From: Psettodes erumei
Lineage: Eukaryota; Chordata; Actinopteri; Pleuronectiformes; Psettodidae
Assembly (NCBI GenBank): GCA_016785225.1
Contig: JAFBJZ010000660.1
Coordinates: 806,001 to 870,000, forward strand
Length of the DNA: 64,000 nucleotides
Direction: 5' to 3'
The translations under genes and the position numbers were made by a program. Positions 12,669 to 26,719 of this stretch are shown one piece after another. The notes beneath the pieces were generated by a model that made no database searches, was not told the DNA's origin, and saw nothing but the letters and a program-made list of their open reading frames with translations. Each line of letters begins with the position of its first letter. Within the stretch, counting starts at the first letter, position 1.

Positions 12669-15600
12669 AACTTTAAACTGTTCTCTCTTCTCTTGTATTT
12701 CTTACAAATTAGCTTTTCAAGAAGTCTTGTCCTGAAAGCAACTTTAAAAGCTTTTCAACACAATATAAAAACACAAATTTCAAAATTACAACAAACTATG
12801 ATATTATTCTATAATTTTCACTTATTGCAATGTGATTGTGCCTAAACACATAGTCCAACAATTCTTGCATAATAGAAGATTTTTAATCTAATACAAATAA
12901 TGACTACATTTTTTCTTCAAATGGCTGTTGCTTTGTATTGGCTGGTGTTTTCAGTAAAAAAAAATGTCAAGAATGAATATGAGACAATGACAGTGAGCTG
13001 TCATTTGTAATCAAAGCAGGCTACACTATGATCCACTGCTAATGCAGAAATGTTTTTTTTTAACTTGTTTCCCGAGCCAACGGCCAACATTTCCAAAACA
13101 TCAAAGAAGTGTTTTCAAGCCCACATTCTACTGTGAATCAAATAAGAGATAGACTGTAATTGCTGCATATGAATAATTCAGCTGAGGGATTTACGATAAG
13201 ACAAAATTCTTATCAGGGCTTTCCCCCAATGTCCCGCAGACTGTTTTTCCCAATTTGTATGGCTGGCTGCTTGTACGAGGTTCTGAGGTCTCTATCTTCT
13301 TGCTCGCCTGCTGCCTCTGATGCCCACTAGGAGAACAAAGTCAGCAGAGCTCACACTGACTGACTGACACTCACATCGCTGACAACAAACAGGCTGCTCC
13401 CTCTGGCTATGTATATTAAGACTTCACCCTTTGAAAGACACAACATGCAGGAATCATTTGTCTACTTTTTGTGTGAATCATTAAAATACAATTCTGTCCA
13501 TTCTAACCTTAATAGGCCATGTTTGTAGAGATGAGGGGTGGAAGGCTGGAAGAGTGCAAACAGGGAATGAGAGTGGAAACACGATTTACAGGACAGCTGA
13601 TGCTGTTTTGAATAATTTTCATAACTGTAGCCTCCTGCAAGGGAGAGCGGGGCAGAACAATAGGTGCCTCTTGTGCAAGACAACAGCTAAGGTTTCTCTT
13701 TTCTTTCTTGACACATCTGTCCAGAAAATGGGAATCTGCAAAAATCTTCAGCACTTTAAAGCACAACAACAGATCTCCCCTGTGGACTTAGTTTTTGTAA
13801 GTGCAGGGGCCTGTAAAGTGATTTTTTTCTTCTTCCCTCCACTAAATCTGTTGTTGTGAAGCCTACTATACTAACAGGGTTTAACATTGACCTCAACAAA
13901 CTCCTCTCTTTCTCTGGTTCTCTGTGACTGCTTGTGAGAGTTACCATACTTTGCAGCTTACTTTACTTCAGAGCTGTCTATCCTGGGCTTATATCAAAGG
14001 AAAAAGAGTTTCTTAACTGCTGCCCAATTTTCCCAAGGAAAAAAAAATACAGCCTTCCCCTACTATTCTCTGCACCAAAAAAGTCACCTCCAGATATATC
14101 TCGCCCACATCAAAAAATGAAGGTGTATTTCACAAAGGTGGAAGGGAATGATGTGCTATCGTTAAAGTGCATATGCCTACCTCAATTTGATAGAAGAGAC
14201 AGGTCTTCAAATTTAACGTCCAGTTCTTCCCTTATATATCAAATCCATCCTTGTCATCTGAAAGTTTGCATTCCCTCTGTGATGATGGCCCATGGCTCCA
14301 AGGTACTCCTGGGAGGTCATAAACAAAGCCGAGTCAAAGCTGGGCATTAAATGGACTCCAGAACCCATTTTAGTTTTTGGCACCATCTGTCAGACATCTT
14401 TGTTCTGATATTAAGGCGTGACCTCGGTAGTTAAGTGCCTGAACTGACTGAGGGCGTCAGCGCTTTTAGAAGCCTTCCTCATGGGATGGAGGGGAGCTTT
14501 GAGGACGTCTGTTTTATGTGTAAGGTTGTCCCTTCTTTTGGCCACTGCCCCACTCACACAGCGACTAGTGCACACAGTCACTCACCACAGATGACATGGG
14601 TGATCGTTTGATGAAAAGAGTCCAATCTTCAGACCCACTGGCCTTTCTGAGGAGTCTGTGATGATACCATCTGGAGTCTTTGATACCTCTATCAGTTACC
14701 TCAAGCCTCGGAATGCAGCATGATCTTTATTTCTATACTAACTATGGTTAAAAAAAATATGTAGTATATGTATTTTTGTCCTTGTGCACCAGAATGAGTT
14801 GCTTTTCATTGACCATTAATCAGATACAAACTGCATCCTTAACACATTTGTTCTTTATGCTAATTATGTGAGCAAAATATGAATGAACAGGATTCATTCT
14901 GCCAACCTTGAGTGAACGTCCCTTTCCTGAGTGAAATATCAGTATAAAAAACATGAAAACAAATACAAATAAATACAGTATTCTGAAAATGATGTGGGGA
15001 ATGGGGGAGCCCATGGTCATAATCTCTTCAGCTGCTACAGGGCTTTCTTGCTTTAACCAGTTGTTGTAGGGTATTTGTAGAAACCCCAATGATGTAATTT
15101 CTCTCAAAGGGATAGTTTCACAAATACAGTTGTTATGCTTCTTCAGATGGCTAGCAGCAGTAGGTCCTTTAACTGGGGTCCACATATATGTATTTACAAC
15201 ACAGTGCAACAAACATGGTGAATGGGTTGAGGGCCCACAAGCAAAATCTTCCTGCGAGACAAAAACGACAAAGGTCAGCTCTGCTTATACATTCAACACA
15301 CTGGGCAGTTTGAGGGAAAAAAAGAAAAGAAAGGGGTTTTCACACATTGTAGTCAATATCAATATTGCAGCAGGGGCAGCAACATGTCAAACTCTTTGCC
15401 TTAGCCCCAGGTGGGTTTCTGTGCTCTACAGGATGTCCCACACCAACAGACAGTTTAAGGCTGCTGTCAGACTCTATATGTCATTGTGATGCATCCCCTG
15501 CCTGAGGCCATGAAAGCAAACGCTGCTGTTCGCTTTTAGCACTTCAAGGTCCTTTGGATTCCCCCTAAAAGTGAAGGGCTGGAAGCTCAGAGTGTTGACC

Positions 15601-16962
15601 TGTGTTGCTCCCTGGGTATGCATTTGAAAGCACTTCCTGCCTATACAGTGTAATACTGTGACAGGCAGAGACAGAGGTATTCTGGACCAGAGGCCTCGAC
15701 AGGAAAGGGCTTGATCTGCCATGACATGTGGCTTTCACTCCAGCTCAGGTGCTGCTCATCTGACCCCTTTAGACAGAAGACTGTAACACCAATTTTCCAT
15801 TACCAACTTAACAAAGACACAAGTCACATTCGCACTTTGTCATCTGACCTTTCTTTCCATCAAGCTTAATAATCAGGGATGCTGAGCTACCTGCACCGGC
15901 TCAGGGATAACCACAAAAAAACTCTCCTCACCTACAGAAATGACACTTTATCTTTATGATTTTTGATCACATTATAGAATAATGACAGAAACATGACTCT
16001 GAAATTCTCTCTGACTGAAAACATTTAAAAGAAAAGAAAATGTATGCACAGTATCCTGCATGATTTTCAGATTGATCTTGGTGGTTTATATAATTAAGAG
16101 ATATTGTGATGACCACAAGATCCATGTCCAGCATCACCAATGCTCATTATTTGTCAATAAAGTCATGACAAGTGTCCATCATATAAATGATGACCTTGAC
16201 ATTAACCAAGTTGGTTAATATGTTCAGGCCCTTGTGAAACATTTCCTGTAAAGGCAATAAATTTTATTATATATTATGACATATACAGTTTCCAGTCAAT
16301 TCTACTATTTCATGTCCTTTTTGAAATGACATTGGGCCTGTAATCTCCACAGAGTACTTTTGGATAGTAAAATCTAAGCAGCACATTTGACTCTGTGACT
16401 TGTGATCCTTTTGCAAAGTTAATGTCACAGTTTCACACATGTCGTGAAGGCATGTAAGTGAAGGTGTCTCTGCCCATTTCTTTCAAAGCAAATGTTTCAG
16501 GTGCGTAGGTTCAAAGTCTTTCAAAGAACCAGAGACGAATAAAAGGGATGTGCACACGATGAAAGAAAGAAAATCAAAACAGAGGCTAGCTGATGAAAAA
16601 CACAGTTTAGCCAGACAAGAAGGTGGGAGGAAAAGAAAGAAAGCAAAGGCTGTTTACACCAAAGCAGCAGCAGATTATATAAATCATGAAAATCAAGAGG
16701 AATGAGGAACCACAACTGAAGTAAAGTTGTTCAGATTTCAACTCAGCTGAAGCTGAAAACACATCAGCACAATCTTGGGAACCACTTTAAAGTTTTCTCT
16801 CAGACATCTATAGCCATACCTTTAATCTGAGAGTCAGAGCTCCATTGAGCCTTAACCTTCAGTAGTCTTATGACTTACAGAGCTTCTTTACAAATGATAA
16901 TGGAAACACCAGAGAAAAAAATCTACCACATCCGGCAAGGTACAGAAGACTGCCACTTGATT

Positions 16963-16987
<25 letters not shown>
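16963..16987. repeat. (TA)12 microsatellite
   Basis: Pure TA array just 5' of the L2 LINE fragment, extended by TGTATATATG. Possibly seeded by the LINE's 5' junction. Confidence 0.9.
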
Positions 16988-16995
<8 letters not shown>

Positions 16996-17002
16996 GTTTT
17001 CC

Positions 17003-17565
17003 TATAGATCTCTCTGAGCTAACTTCAACAGTTTCTTCACCTAAACCATCAACTTGTCTTTTAAAGCTTATTCAAGGTTTTTTTTTTACCTGTAGTAAAT
17101 GCTTCCATGTTAGATCTGATCAATGTATCTTTGTTAACAGGTTAAATAACACAGGCTTTTGTGATGCAATAATCAAACCTTTACTTACAAAGCCAACTCT
17201 TGATCCAGATGATTTAAAGACCTATATCCAGTCTCAATTTTATTTATAAAATCCTTCAAATAGCCATTACATATGTGATTAAATAGGAATGTTGTGTATT
17301 TGACAATCAAATAAATCAGGATTTAGAGCCCATCATAGCAGACAAACAGCACTGGTGAAAGTGACCTGCAATCTTCTCATGGTCTCAGATAAATGATTTG
17401 TCTCATCCTGCTAGATCTTAGTGCTGCATTTGAGACTACTAATCACAAGATTTTATTACAGACACTGATCAGATAGGTTCCATGGTGACAATGACTCCTC
17501 CATGTAAACAAAAGTTAGTCACGGAATTCCACAGAGTTCGGTTCAGAAGGGTGTCCTTACTCAGT
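17003..17565 (+). mobile_element. L2-type LINE remnant: reverse transcriptase fragment
   Basis: Frameshifted pieces of an L2/CR1-clade reverse transcriptase read in order on the plus strand. They are: SSPKPSTCLL; AIIKPLLTKPTLDPDDLK; then, after a -1/+1 frame change, PISSLNFIYKIL; then a stretch matching the 'TALVKVTNDLLM' region; then LDLSAAFETTNHKILL (17411-17458); then a GIPQSSV block (17523-17543). These are the well-known finger and palm motifs in correct order. The element is dead: there are multiple frameshifts and stops, and the first catalytic Asp of the AFDT motif is Glu. It abuts a (TA)n tract at 16963-16987 and is 5'-truncated. Its 3' end is found separately at 17935-18155. Confidence 0.8.
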
Positions 17566-17934
17566 CCTGTGTAAGGAACAAGACAAAGGCACAGGAGTAG
17601 AAGGCTCCAGACCGACCAAAGCCATCATAACCCCACTGTAAATATCACAAAGCCAAAAAATATATCTTTCTGACAGAGTCACTCAGTGTTCCTCTGTGTG
17701 ATAAACACACACTTTAAGTATAAGTCAGCAGCTCATAAAAATCACACTTGCAGTTTGAGCTATACATCAATACAATGCAATATGCTCCCCCCCCATGTAA
17801 ATACGTTGATCATTCTAGATGAAAAATGACAGTGTTACATTACCTCATTTCACTTATTCCTTCCTTGGCAATAAACTATCGTTTAGTGCTTAATACAATG
17901 TGAATGTAATTTTAGAGTGGACTACTGTTATTGT

Positions 17935-18155
17935 CGGATTTCAACCCAACCAGTCTAGGCAGATGGCTGACCACTCCGAGTCCGGTTATGCTTGAGGTTT
18001 CTGCCCATTAAAAGGATTTTTTTTCTTGAGGAAAGCTATTGGGTTTCTTTCTTTGATATTGTCAGAATTTGACCTTCCTCTGTAAAATGCCTTGAGACAA
18101 TGTTGCAGATTGGCGTTATGCAAAAAATAAAAAAACTGGAATTTAATTGGAATTA
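17935..18155 (+). mobile_element. L2-type LINE remnant: 3' terminal region
   Basis: Shows the conserved 3' end of fish L2 elements: AACC..GGCAGATGGCTGACCAC, GAGTCCGGTT..GCTTGAGGTTTCTGCC, TTAAAAGGA, then TGTAAAATGCCTTGAGACAA, GATTGGCGTTATGCAAA and an AATTTAATTGGAATT tail that is a worn copy of the ATTGAATTG repeats ending intact copies. Same strand as the reverse transcriptase piece; the 370 bases between are too decayed or rearranged to recognise, so the two may be one element with a deletion, or two. Confidence 0.85.
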
Positions 18156-20520
18156 ATGTGCAACATCAGTCTTCTCTTAATTTAACAGTGTTCTAACATC
18201 TTCATGATTAGTTCTTTATTGATTTTACAAAAAAAAGAATAGGAAAGCTTCATTCCATCCCCTTCCCAGCCTTTCTCAGTTTCTCACTTTCCATATCCTC
18301 CAGTAAGATCTCCGATTAATAACATTAGATTTGTAACAGCAGAGTAAACACTGATCGGGCTTAATTAGGTCATATCGCACTTTTTAAATCATTCAAATGG
18401 TAAAGGAAAGGAAAAGTGCACACATTAATATTTCAGGGTCTAAGAGACAGTTTAAGAAAAAAGGATGTGAATTTGATTCAAGTTTTAATACAGCTGAGCT
18501 ACAGTATTTCTAGTTAACCGCAGCATCTTTACTTGAATCCATTTAAGGTAGAATAATAATAAAAATGCAGAAACCCCTAATGGCTACTGATGGTGCAATA
18601 AAAGACTCAAATCAATAAAGGGACACTTCTTGGAGGGAATCCAACAGTCAACCACATCACTTGGCTCAAGTCACTCTGACACAAAAAATTATGAGCAGAA
18701 AGCAGTCTGAAGAGAAAGCCAAGGTCATGTCCTATAAACAGTGTATTGGCTTTTTGAAACCCATGGACTTGGACAAGAGAGCAGCTTAAACAAGACAGCC
18801 AGTTTAAGAGTCTGCTGAGGATTTTTAAATACACAAGTAATTAATACACAAGGGTTAATGGTTATTATACAGTTTTATCGAAGATGCCCCTGTCTTTAAA
18901 ATTCCCACACTTAAACCCCTTTAACCACGCATATGGGCACACATTCACTCACTTCCCAAACACTGCAGAGGAAAGGGAAAAACTTCAGAAAGATTTAACA
19001 TGTGGCATGAATTGTAAATCTGGTCTGTGGGGAGCTGTATGACATACAGCATGACAACTATTAACATCTGAGGTGGCAAACACACGGATCGCCATTGTCA
19101 AACACTGTGGAAACGGATGAAATCCCAGCATGTTAAATGGAAGCTCAACGATAAATAATTAAAGCCAGCATTACATAATGAATGAACTTCCTTCAAATGA
19201 GCATTGTTGAGTGGCTGTGGGCTGAAGGAAGATAAGAGGCAAGACGGCCCCGCGAGAGTTTGACAGTACAGGGGCCCCGTGGGAGTGATGTGGCTAAATG
19301 TGCCCAGGGCCTTGTATCACAGGAGATCAGAGGAACAAGACTCTCACATGAAGGGGGGACTAGTATGAGGAAATGGGGATATGAGGGAGAGGAGAGTGAA
19401 CGTGGGGAAGGAGAGAAAGAAATGTGACTCAGGGGTGTTTGGCTGGGATCTTTTTTGAATGGCTGTTGGTTGGTTGGTTTTTCATCAGTTTCTCACCTCA
19501 ATTAACACTTTGGGAAATTAGCAGGGGACAGATGTAGGGCCTTGCGGCAAAGCAGCCCCTCAGAGACCGGACATTATGCCTGAAATCTGAACTATGGGTA
19601 TGAAAAAAATGCTCCTAGTAAAATAACAATAAAGCATTGGACATAAAAAGTTTGCTGTTTAGCAACAATATCATGTGCTTGTGTGTTGTTCAGAGCTTGA
19701 AAATATACAAGTCAATATTTATTTAACTGTAATAACATAGGCTATAATTTTGAGGTACAGAAGCCTACTCGTAATTAACTTGATGATTTCTATTCTATTT
19801 TAACTCATAATTCTACTGTTTCGGTGAGAAATATTATACATCATACTCCAAAACACTTATTTACAGCTGTATTGACTTTTACAGGTTACAATTTAACATA
19901 GCGTCATTACATTTGACAAGCTTGTAAAATATGATGAATTGGTATAGTTAGATTACCAAAATAGGTATATAAAGGATAAATAAGAACTTAAAATTTGCTC
20001 CCCCTGCACCAACTACCACATTAAAATGCAGTTTCCACACTAATGCATCATTAGTGATAGTCCAAAGCCTCTTGTATTATAGAACTCTAGAAGAGGCTGT
20101 ATTGTCTTATTGTCTAATTAGTACTTTGTGCAGTAACAGGATTGTGTACTTGTGTACTCTTTGCATGGTGTTCACTTGTAATTGAGGAATGTATATTCTT
20201 TATGTAATTGAAGCAGCAAAAGTTGCCGAAACGGGGCAGCAGAACAAGCTGTACACCCAGCTTTGACATATTTGCTATCATGGTAGCAAACAGTTATTTA
20301 CAGTATTTACATCCAACAGACACATTGGCATTCATTTGGAGTCATGTTTCTGGCCACCTGTAAAACTAAAACAAGCTGAAAGATGCCAATATGCTCTGTT
20401 AAGCAAAAGGGGTCCATTGAGTTGGGTGATAATTGCATTTGGGTTTGTAACTATAAGGTTTTGTGTGTAGGTTGAGAGACCAAACCACATGCCTCAATTT
20501 TGGATTAAAGGTATGATTAC
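18156..20520. other. Intergenic; no gene seen
   Basis: AT-rich, with a GC-richer patch at 19190-19320 (CCCCGCGAGAG, GGGGCCCCGTGGG) and purine-rich DNA at 19350-19430 that could be a conserved element. No coding frame or repeat recognised. Confidence 0.65.
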
Positions 20521-21016
20521 AATAGCACTCACCAAAGTGCATACCTCCCCCAAGGCCAAACAGTCCTACGTGACTTTCCAGTTCTTACATTAGAAAAATA
20601 AAAGGAAAAAGGAAGTAGGCCAGATAACTTGCACCAAACTGTGAAACTCACAGATCTCAACACCATATATGTCTGATTTGTTTCACAGATTCACATTGGA
20701 TTAACTGGCAAAAAACTATATAAAATATATTTACATCCTTGTGTGTTCCAAAAAGACACATGTTTTTTCTTATGCTGTATATCTTATACTTTATTCTGTC
20801 TGGAATGTTAAGGAAAGTGATAAAATGTTCTGTACCCACCCCTTTCAACGGATCAGCAGCAAAATTTTATGGGTTCCCCCCTGGCCCATGCCCCATCTCT
20901 CCACTATGTTTAGTGCAAATAAGTTTGGTACTTTTTGTGTAATACTAGGACAAATAAACAAATAAACCAACACAAAAACACGAATGAAAACATATCCTCC
21001 TTGGTGGAGGTAAAAA
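20521..21016 (+). mobile_element. Dispersed fish repeat (retroelement tail-like), family not named with certainty
   Basis: I recognise the text of a common fish interspersed repeat. The 5' part is CATACCTCCCCCAAGGCCAAACAGTCC. The 3' part has CCCATGCCCCATCTCTCCAC, AGTTTGGTACTTTTTGTGTAAT, CTAGGACAAATAAACAAATAAACC and the closing ATGAAAACATATCCTCCTTGGTGGAGGTAA. No coding capacity remains. The family name is uncertain; a non-autonomous or 5'-truncated LINE derivative is likely. Confidence 0.6.
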
Positions 21017-23041
21017 CGCTCCATGCATAATCACAATAGAAAATGGGATATGACAAGGTTGTTTTATAGCAACCGTATCATAATTCTCCCATTGTGTAGA
21101 TTTGAAAGAAATTGCTATGTACAGTAAATAGCGGATTGTCGGATTCACATACACAAAAGCAACACCTATAGAAGAATTAATTTCCTACACTGACTGACAA
21201 AACATCCAAGAATGATGCTGGTTGTGCACTGGTTGGTCATATGAGTTGGAGCAATCCTCTGCCACTGACAAGGTCATTTGAAATGTGCTTTCCATAAAGC
21301 AGGTAAGTGGAAAACAAAACACAATGGATGTGATGCATGGGACACAGAGATCTACACTTATACTCACCAAACACCATACAACAAAAGAATAATAGAGAAA
21401 ATGAGGTCATAATCGTCAAAGGAGCTTACAGAAAGTTTTTGATTATGTTTCTTCCATCTCCTTAACTTAAAAAAACAAGCTGTCCCTGCAAATTCAGCAC
21501 CATGCGATTTCCAGCACTTGAATCCTGCATCAACTTGATATTCTTTTCTTCTTCAGGACGCTGCAGGTTGACTTAATGGACATGGATTTGTTTTATGTCA
21601 CCTTTTTTAGTGTGCAATTTCTTGCTGATGCTGCAGCCTTCAAGAAAGGCCCTCCAAAGAGAGGAAATAAAAGACTAAGTTTATGTTTCAACTGCTATCC
21701 AAGAATCTCTCATATGCTCAGTGTTACCCTTTAAAATGTTATGATTTTTTTGTTGTTGTAAAGTAAAGAATACTCTTTTCTTCCTGTGGGGGATGCCTCA
21801 CAGAAAGATGAGAGCAGCTTCACCACCTAAAAAAAACACTACTTGCCTTTTTCTGTAATTAGGTGACACAGCCTGCTTTAATGCTATCAAATGGATGAAC
21901 GAACCTTCAACAGCCACTAAAAGAGTGGCAGTTTTAATTGAGCATCAGATCATTTGTTTGTGATCATTTCACTGGTCAAATGGAGTTGGAATGGAGCACT
22001 TAAAGTGCCCGCCTGGGGTTAAGTTGCCAGAAAGTGGTTATTTTGCAGCCCATAAGGTCCAGTGATAGATATGTATTGATGCTTGTTTTTACGGAGAATG
22101 CAGGATGAGTAGCTTTCCTCTCCACAGTTGCTTTATTGCTTTAATGCTTAGCAGGGCATGAATGCCTAATGAGAAAGCAAACTCTAAAATGTTTTAGTGG
22201 AGAATTCACTGCTGCAGTAGTGAAAAGGTTCAGGAACCAAATGAAGACTTTGGTGGGAATCGAACAGTAAGAGGATGTGGTTCATCCAGAAAAGCAAAAC
22301 TATAGAAGCCATTTAAAGACCAGGTCACGCTGATCCCCCAAAACCTAATTTCCCCTTGAAGGAATGTCAGTGTTCTGCTCCAAAAGCACTTTTTCTAATG
22401 AAGTATAATTACCTTTCATCCACTTTCTTCCCCTCAGTTCAGATTTAGCTTACAATTTCTGTCATTAAACCTTCATACTTCCATTGAGCATCCTGTTTAT
22501 AATTTACTCTGACCTGTGCTCTGTAGAATAACCTTCAGTTTCACACTCACGGCCATTAATCCTCTAATTTCTCAATGTAGCCACTTAAGAAGCCAAGAAA
22601 AGTTAAGTAAGTGGCATTAAAATTAACATCAGACTATTTTCTTTGAACTTCTGATAAACTTGTGAAGACTTGTGATACTTTGAGTCTTTGAGCATTTCTT
22701 TCCAGAGGCTGAATTTTCTCATCTGAAGCTTTCTGTTAGCATTTCAAAATATTATGCAGCACCAGTGACTCTTTTCTTTTTTGGCATTACAATTAGGCAC
22801 AGCTTGTTCTACCAAGGAATCAAGGTGACTGTAACATGTTTTTAATACATCCTTACAACCCTATGACATTGAGTTGATGTCTTGAACAAACTAGATCAAA
22901 AATTACAAATAATAATATAGAATAGTTATGTCTTTCTTCAGGTTTTTGTTACTTTTACATTTTCATTAAAACACGTTTATCTGCTTCTCTGAGGCCTACC
23001 TTGTTTTTATCAATTTCCTCTTGTCCTATGCAATAATGTTT

Positions 23042-23057
23042 AAAAAAAAAAAAAAAA
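23042..23057. repeat. Poly(A) run of about 16
   Basis: A-tract inside AT-rich sequence, with no recognisable retroposed body on either side. Confidence 0.85.
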
Positions 23058-24943
23058 GATCCACCAAACAGGCTCTGTTTTCTTACATGAATAGTTAAAC
23101 ATTTAATAATAGTCTCACTGAAGACAAAATGAGAGAGTTGTTAATTAGTAATATCTAGGGGTGCCGATGAGTGTATATTTGAACTTTGGACAGAGTCAGA
23201 CTAGCTGTTTGCTTTCGTGTTTTGTGCTAAACTAAGATAACCCCCTGCTGAAAACAGCTGCATATTTAGTGTCCAGACATTAGGGGGGCATCAATCTTCT
23301 TATGCAACTCTTGACAAGAATTTGGCTCAGCTTGTTTTATAACATTTCAAAGTATACCTTTAAGTTTCAGCCCCAAAATATAAAGCTGCAAAGTGTCAAC
23401 ATTTTTTCCAAACTTTTCAACTTTTAAAATAGCAGATAACGACTTTAGAGAGAGTCCGGTGCAGCCCTGGAGTGTTGATCCTCCAGGACTGTGGAGAATT
23501 GGTCTGGCATGCCTGCAAGCCGCACTACAGGGAAATCAGATGATACTGTTCTGCACATCTCCTCTGCTTCATTGGGAGCAAACTGTCTGCTTTTCTATAG
23601 CCGTGCCCTGCCCTTGCTGTGGTGCAGTGACTGTTTCCTGCTACAATGTATTGGATAGTCACAATAACAAGGGATGTGATTGGCAATTTGATCCTCAGCA
23701 TGAGCGATTAGCTGTGCGCAGTCACAGACAGTATAAATATGTAGAGCCTCACAAATAGAGAATCAATAGAACAAATATGAAACTCTTCCTCTGCCCACAC
23801 ATTGTTTGCAGTGCATCAGCTCTCTAACACATCATGAAAAAGATGAAAAGGATGGATATCTGATTCCCACTGATTCCTCGATAAGATTTTAACCCCAAAA
23901 CACACTAGTTTGACATGCGTTCCTGTGCTGGAGGGATATAAGGGACTTATTGACCGAAATATCATTCAGAAACAGAGGATGATCTTCCATCATTAGGTTG
24001 AATGATGCACAATGTTTAAACTTCCTGGTGTAAGACTATGAAGGTTTTGTTTGGATGAATTATTTATCAGCAGAGAAATGGGAGAGATAAAATTAGAAAT
24101 ATGTTGGTCTAGTTTTATAAGCAAAACATACTGGTGATGCTAAACATCTGAGATGTGTAAATTTAAATTTACATTATTCTTAATTTGCATTACTGCCAAA
24201 ATAATTGTATGTAAAGAACAGAAACTCAGGAGCAGAAAGGGATGATAGTGGTGAATGTGATTTCTGTAAGATAAACATAACTCCATAAGATCAGCAAAAC
24301 AGCACAGGCAGCAATGCTTAGTGAAACGAATGCATACCTTATCTAATGACTGAAAAACGCACTAAACTGCAGCTGCAATTTTGACAGGGACCCAGGAAAT
24401 ATGAACAGCTTACACCTGTCCCTGGACCACTGCGCTGCCTTCAAAATAAGAATCAGATATGCTTGTCAGATATCAGCCAGTCATATCTCTGAGATCACCC
24501 AGCGGCACAGGAGGCAGATAAAAGCAGAGAGAGCAGTTTGCGTCCCGCTGTCTGTCACACAGCAAAAAGATTCTTTAACCAGACAAATCAACTTAAAAAT
24601 AACTTAAAACTAACAATCGGGGCCTGTGTGCAAAAAACCATCTACAGCTTTTATAGCTGTTGGGGGTGCTTTCTGAGGGAAGCAGAGCTCCACACCAGCA
24701 GAAATGTCTGAAGTGCTTCACTTACTGCTGATCAACAGTGACAGCGGTGTCCATATTGATGGCACTGATCTCAGCCTCAGGCCACATACATTCATAGGGA
24801 ACAGCATGTCAAGATGAGTGACATGATGGTATGCTGGGACCTTGACCAGCGGAGATGGAGGAACTGAAAACACCTCATGATGAGAAGATGCATATTGCAG
24901 CTGCAAACCTGTTAAAAAAACATAACGACAACATTAACTACAT

Positions 24944-24959
24944 TGTGTGTGTGTGTGTG
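24944..24959. repeat. (TG)8 microsatellite
   Basis: Short TG array followed by CATGTATG. Confidence 0.85.
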
Positions 24960-26441
24960 CATGTATGTTTCTTGTCTGGGACGCATAGGGCAAGAGATGT
25001 GAAGTGAAAATTTTCTTCCTTTAATTCAATACAAGTAGTACAAGTGTCCTTGTGACACCAGGTAAGACAGTATATCAATATCCAATAATTCACTCATTAA
25101 TGTTCAGTTATTTCCATGCACTTGCTGATGTGCAGTGGGACCTTGGTGAGGAGGCAGCCGCCTCTGTTAATTAAGGATGAACTCACAGTGATGCCACGTG
25201 GCTGAAGATCCTATTAAGTCATGAAGATATGACATTTATTGAGAGGACCGGAAGGTAAATGAACAAATAAGCTGGAAGGGGAGGTAGGGGCACTGCTGCC
25301 TGTCCTTTTCATGCACTTGTTAATGAGCATGTGGCTCTGGGTGGCCAAAGGAGGACCAAGGTGTGAGCCACTGCATGGTGCGCTATCCAGCAGATGCCTC
25401 AGCAATGACAGCTGGTGAGGCAAATGGTCCAGAGTGCAAACATTCAAGGTAATTACAGAGTAATTATCTGGCATTGCTGCCATATGGAAACCAAGCGAGT
25501 GCCATACATCTTATTTTCTCCCTGAGATGGATCAGTCTTTCGTATCTCAGAGGGTGGCCTTTTCGCAGACAATTTGATGTAGCTGTGATCTCAACCGCTG
25601 CAAATCTATTCGGTGTAATAATCCAGGAAATTTGCAAAAGATCTGAATTGTGCATTGGTTGCAGTCTTAGCCCAGCCGCTTCATGCCCACATGGATGAGT
25701 CAGTTACGCTAAATAGACTGCTCCCAGATGGACAACTTGTTCATGTGAGCCTTAACTTGTGTTGCAGTGGGAGGGTGCAGGATGGTCATGCTGACAGCAG
25801 GTTTGTAGCTTCATCAGCATGACACGATAAAGTACAGTGGAGGACACTTTCTCTCTCATTTCTCATTCTCACGCCGCATGGATGAGAGCCCAGTGTTACC
25901 AATAAGCCGTTCCACTTTTAAACTTTTGTTTACCTGCTTTTTCAGTGACCCCCTCTAATCTCCTGCAGGCCCTTGTCTCATGTTTACCTGTGAAGTTTTT
26001 CACATCAAAAGTGGACGTAATGAACACACTACACACCAGTGCAGTGATTCATTTTTCACACTTCGAGCAACAAAACCTCCGGTGAGAGCAGCAGTACACG
26101 TAACCCCTATCATTGATCTCACAAGACATAGCCGGGGCCCCCAGCTTGCTGAATTTTTGATGTTTCTGCTGTCGCTCCACGCTGCTGAAATGTCTTAGCC
26201 CCCCTGCCAGTAGGGCTGAGGAATCGCCTGAACCGCTGAAACCAACAAATAATCGCTTATCTGCACTTGTCATGCTCGGCCTGCTACCTTAACAGCTATT
26301 TGTCTTAAGATGTTCTTGGATATCAGTTTTTTGATGGCACTTGTTCATGCTCGCATAGACACACACACATACATGCACACAAAAAAAAGATCAGTCATGC
26401 TGGTATGCCCACACACACATTTGGTAACATTTGTAACACGC

Positions 26442-26446
<5 letters not shown>

Positions 26447-26508
<62 letters not shown>
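26447..26508. repeat. (CA)31 microsatellite
   Basis: 62 bases of uninterrupted CA, the longest pure dinucleotide array in the window, with shorter CA clusters at 26359-26380 and 26410-26419 before it. Confidence 0.97.
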
Positions 26509-26510
<2 letters not shown>

Positions 26511-26719
26511 ACTCTCGTACATAATGCAATACTCCCTAAGGCTTGAATTTTTGTGTTACGATGCATGTCTGGCATTAGGTGAATCAGATAAAGGTAAGAT
26601 TGTTTTCTCAGGATAGCTAGAAGCTGCCTTTAAAATAAAAAAAAAGCAGTGAATCAACCCATGGAGGTTTACTGTTATGAATTTACTTACTTTACTTACA
26701 GAAACTGCTACAGAGCATC

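Larger units (their letters stand above)
10653..16962. other. Intergenic; no gene seen
   Basis: Open frames up to 138 codons on both strands, overlapping each other and without family resemblance or codon structure. Notable items are the 12629 hairpin and a 19-bp palindrome at 16201-16219 (ATTAACCAA-G-TTGGTTAAT). Confidence 0.65.
21017..26446. other. Intergenic; no gene seen
   Basis: Chance ORFs only (largest 121 codons at 23393-23758). Patches at 24370-24560 and 25480-25690 are more balanced in composition and conserved-looking by eye. No interspersed repeat recognised. Confidence 0.65.

Noticed and set aside
22255..22265. GGGAATCGAAC, a reverse-strand B-box-like word that could mark a tRNA gene or SINE
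   Set aside because: No A box at the right distance on the minus strand and no acceptor or anticodon stem.
26310..26575. Overlapping ORFs of His-Thr and Cys-Val repeats
   Set aside because: They are translations of the CA microsatellite on either strand.
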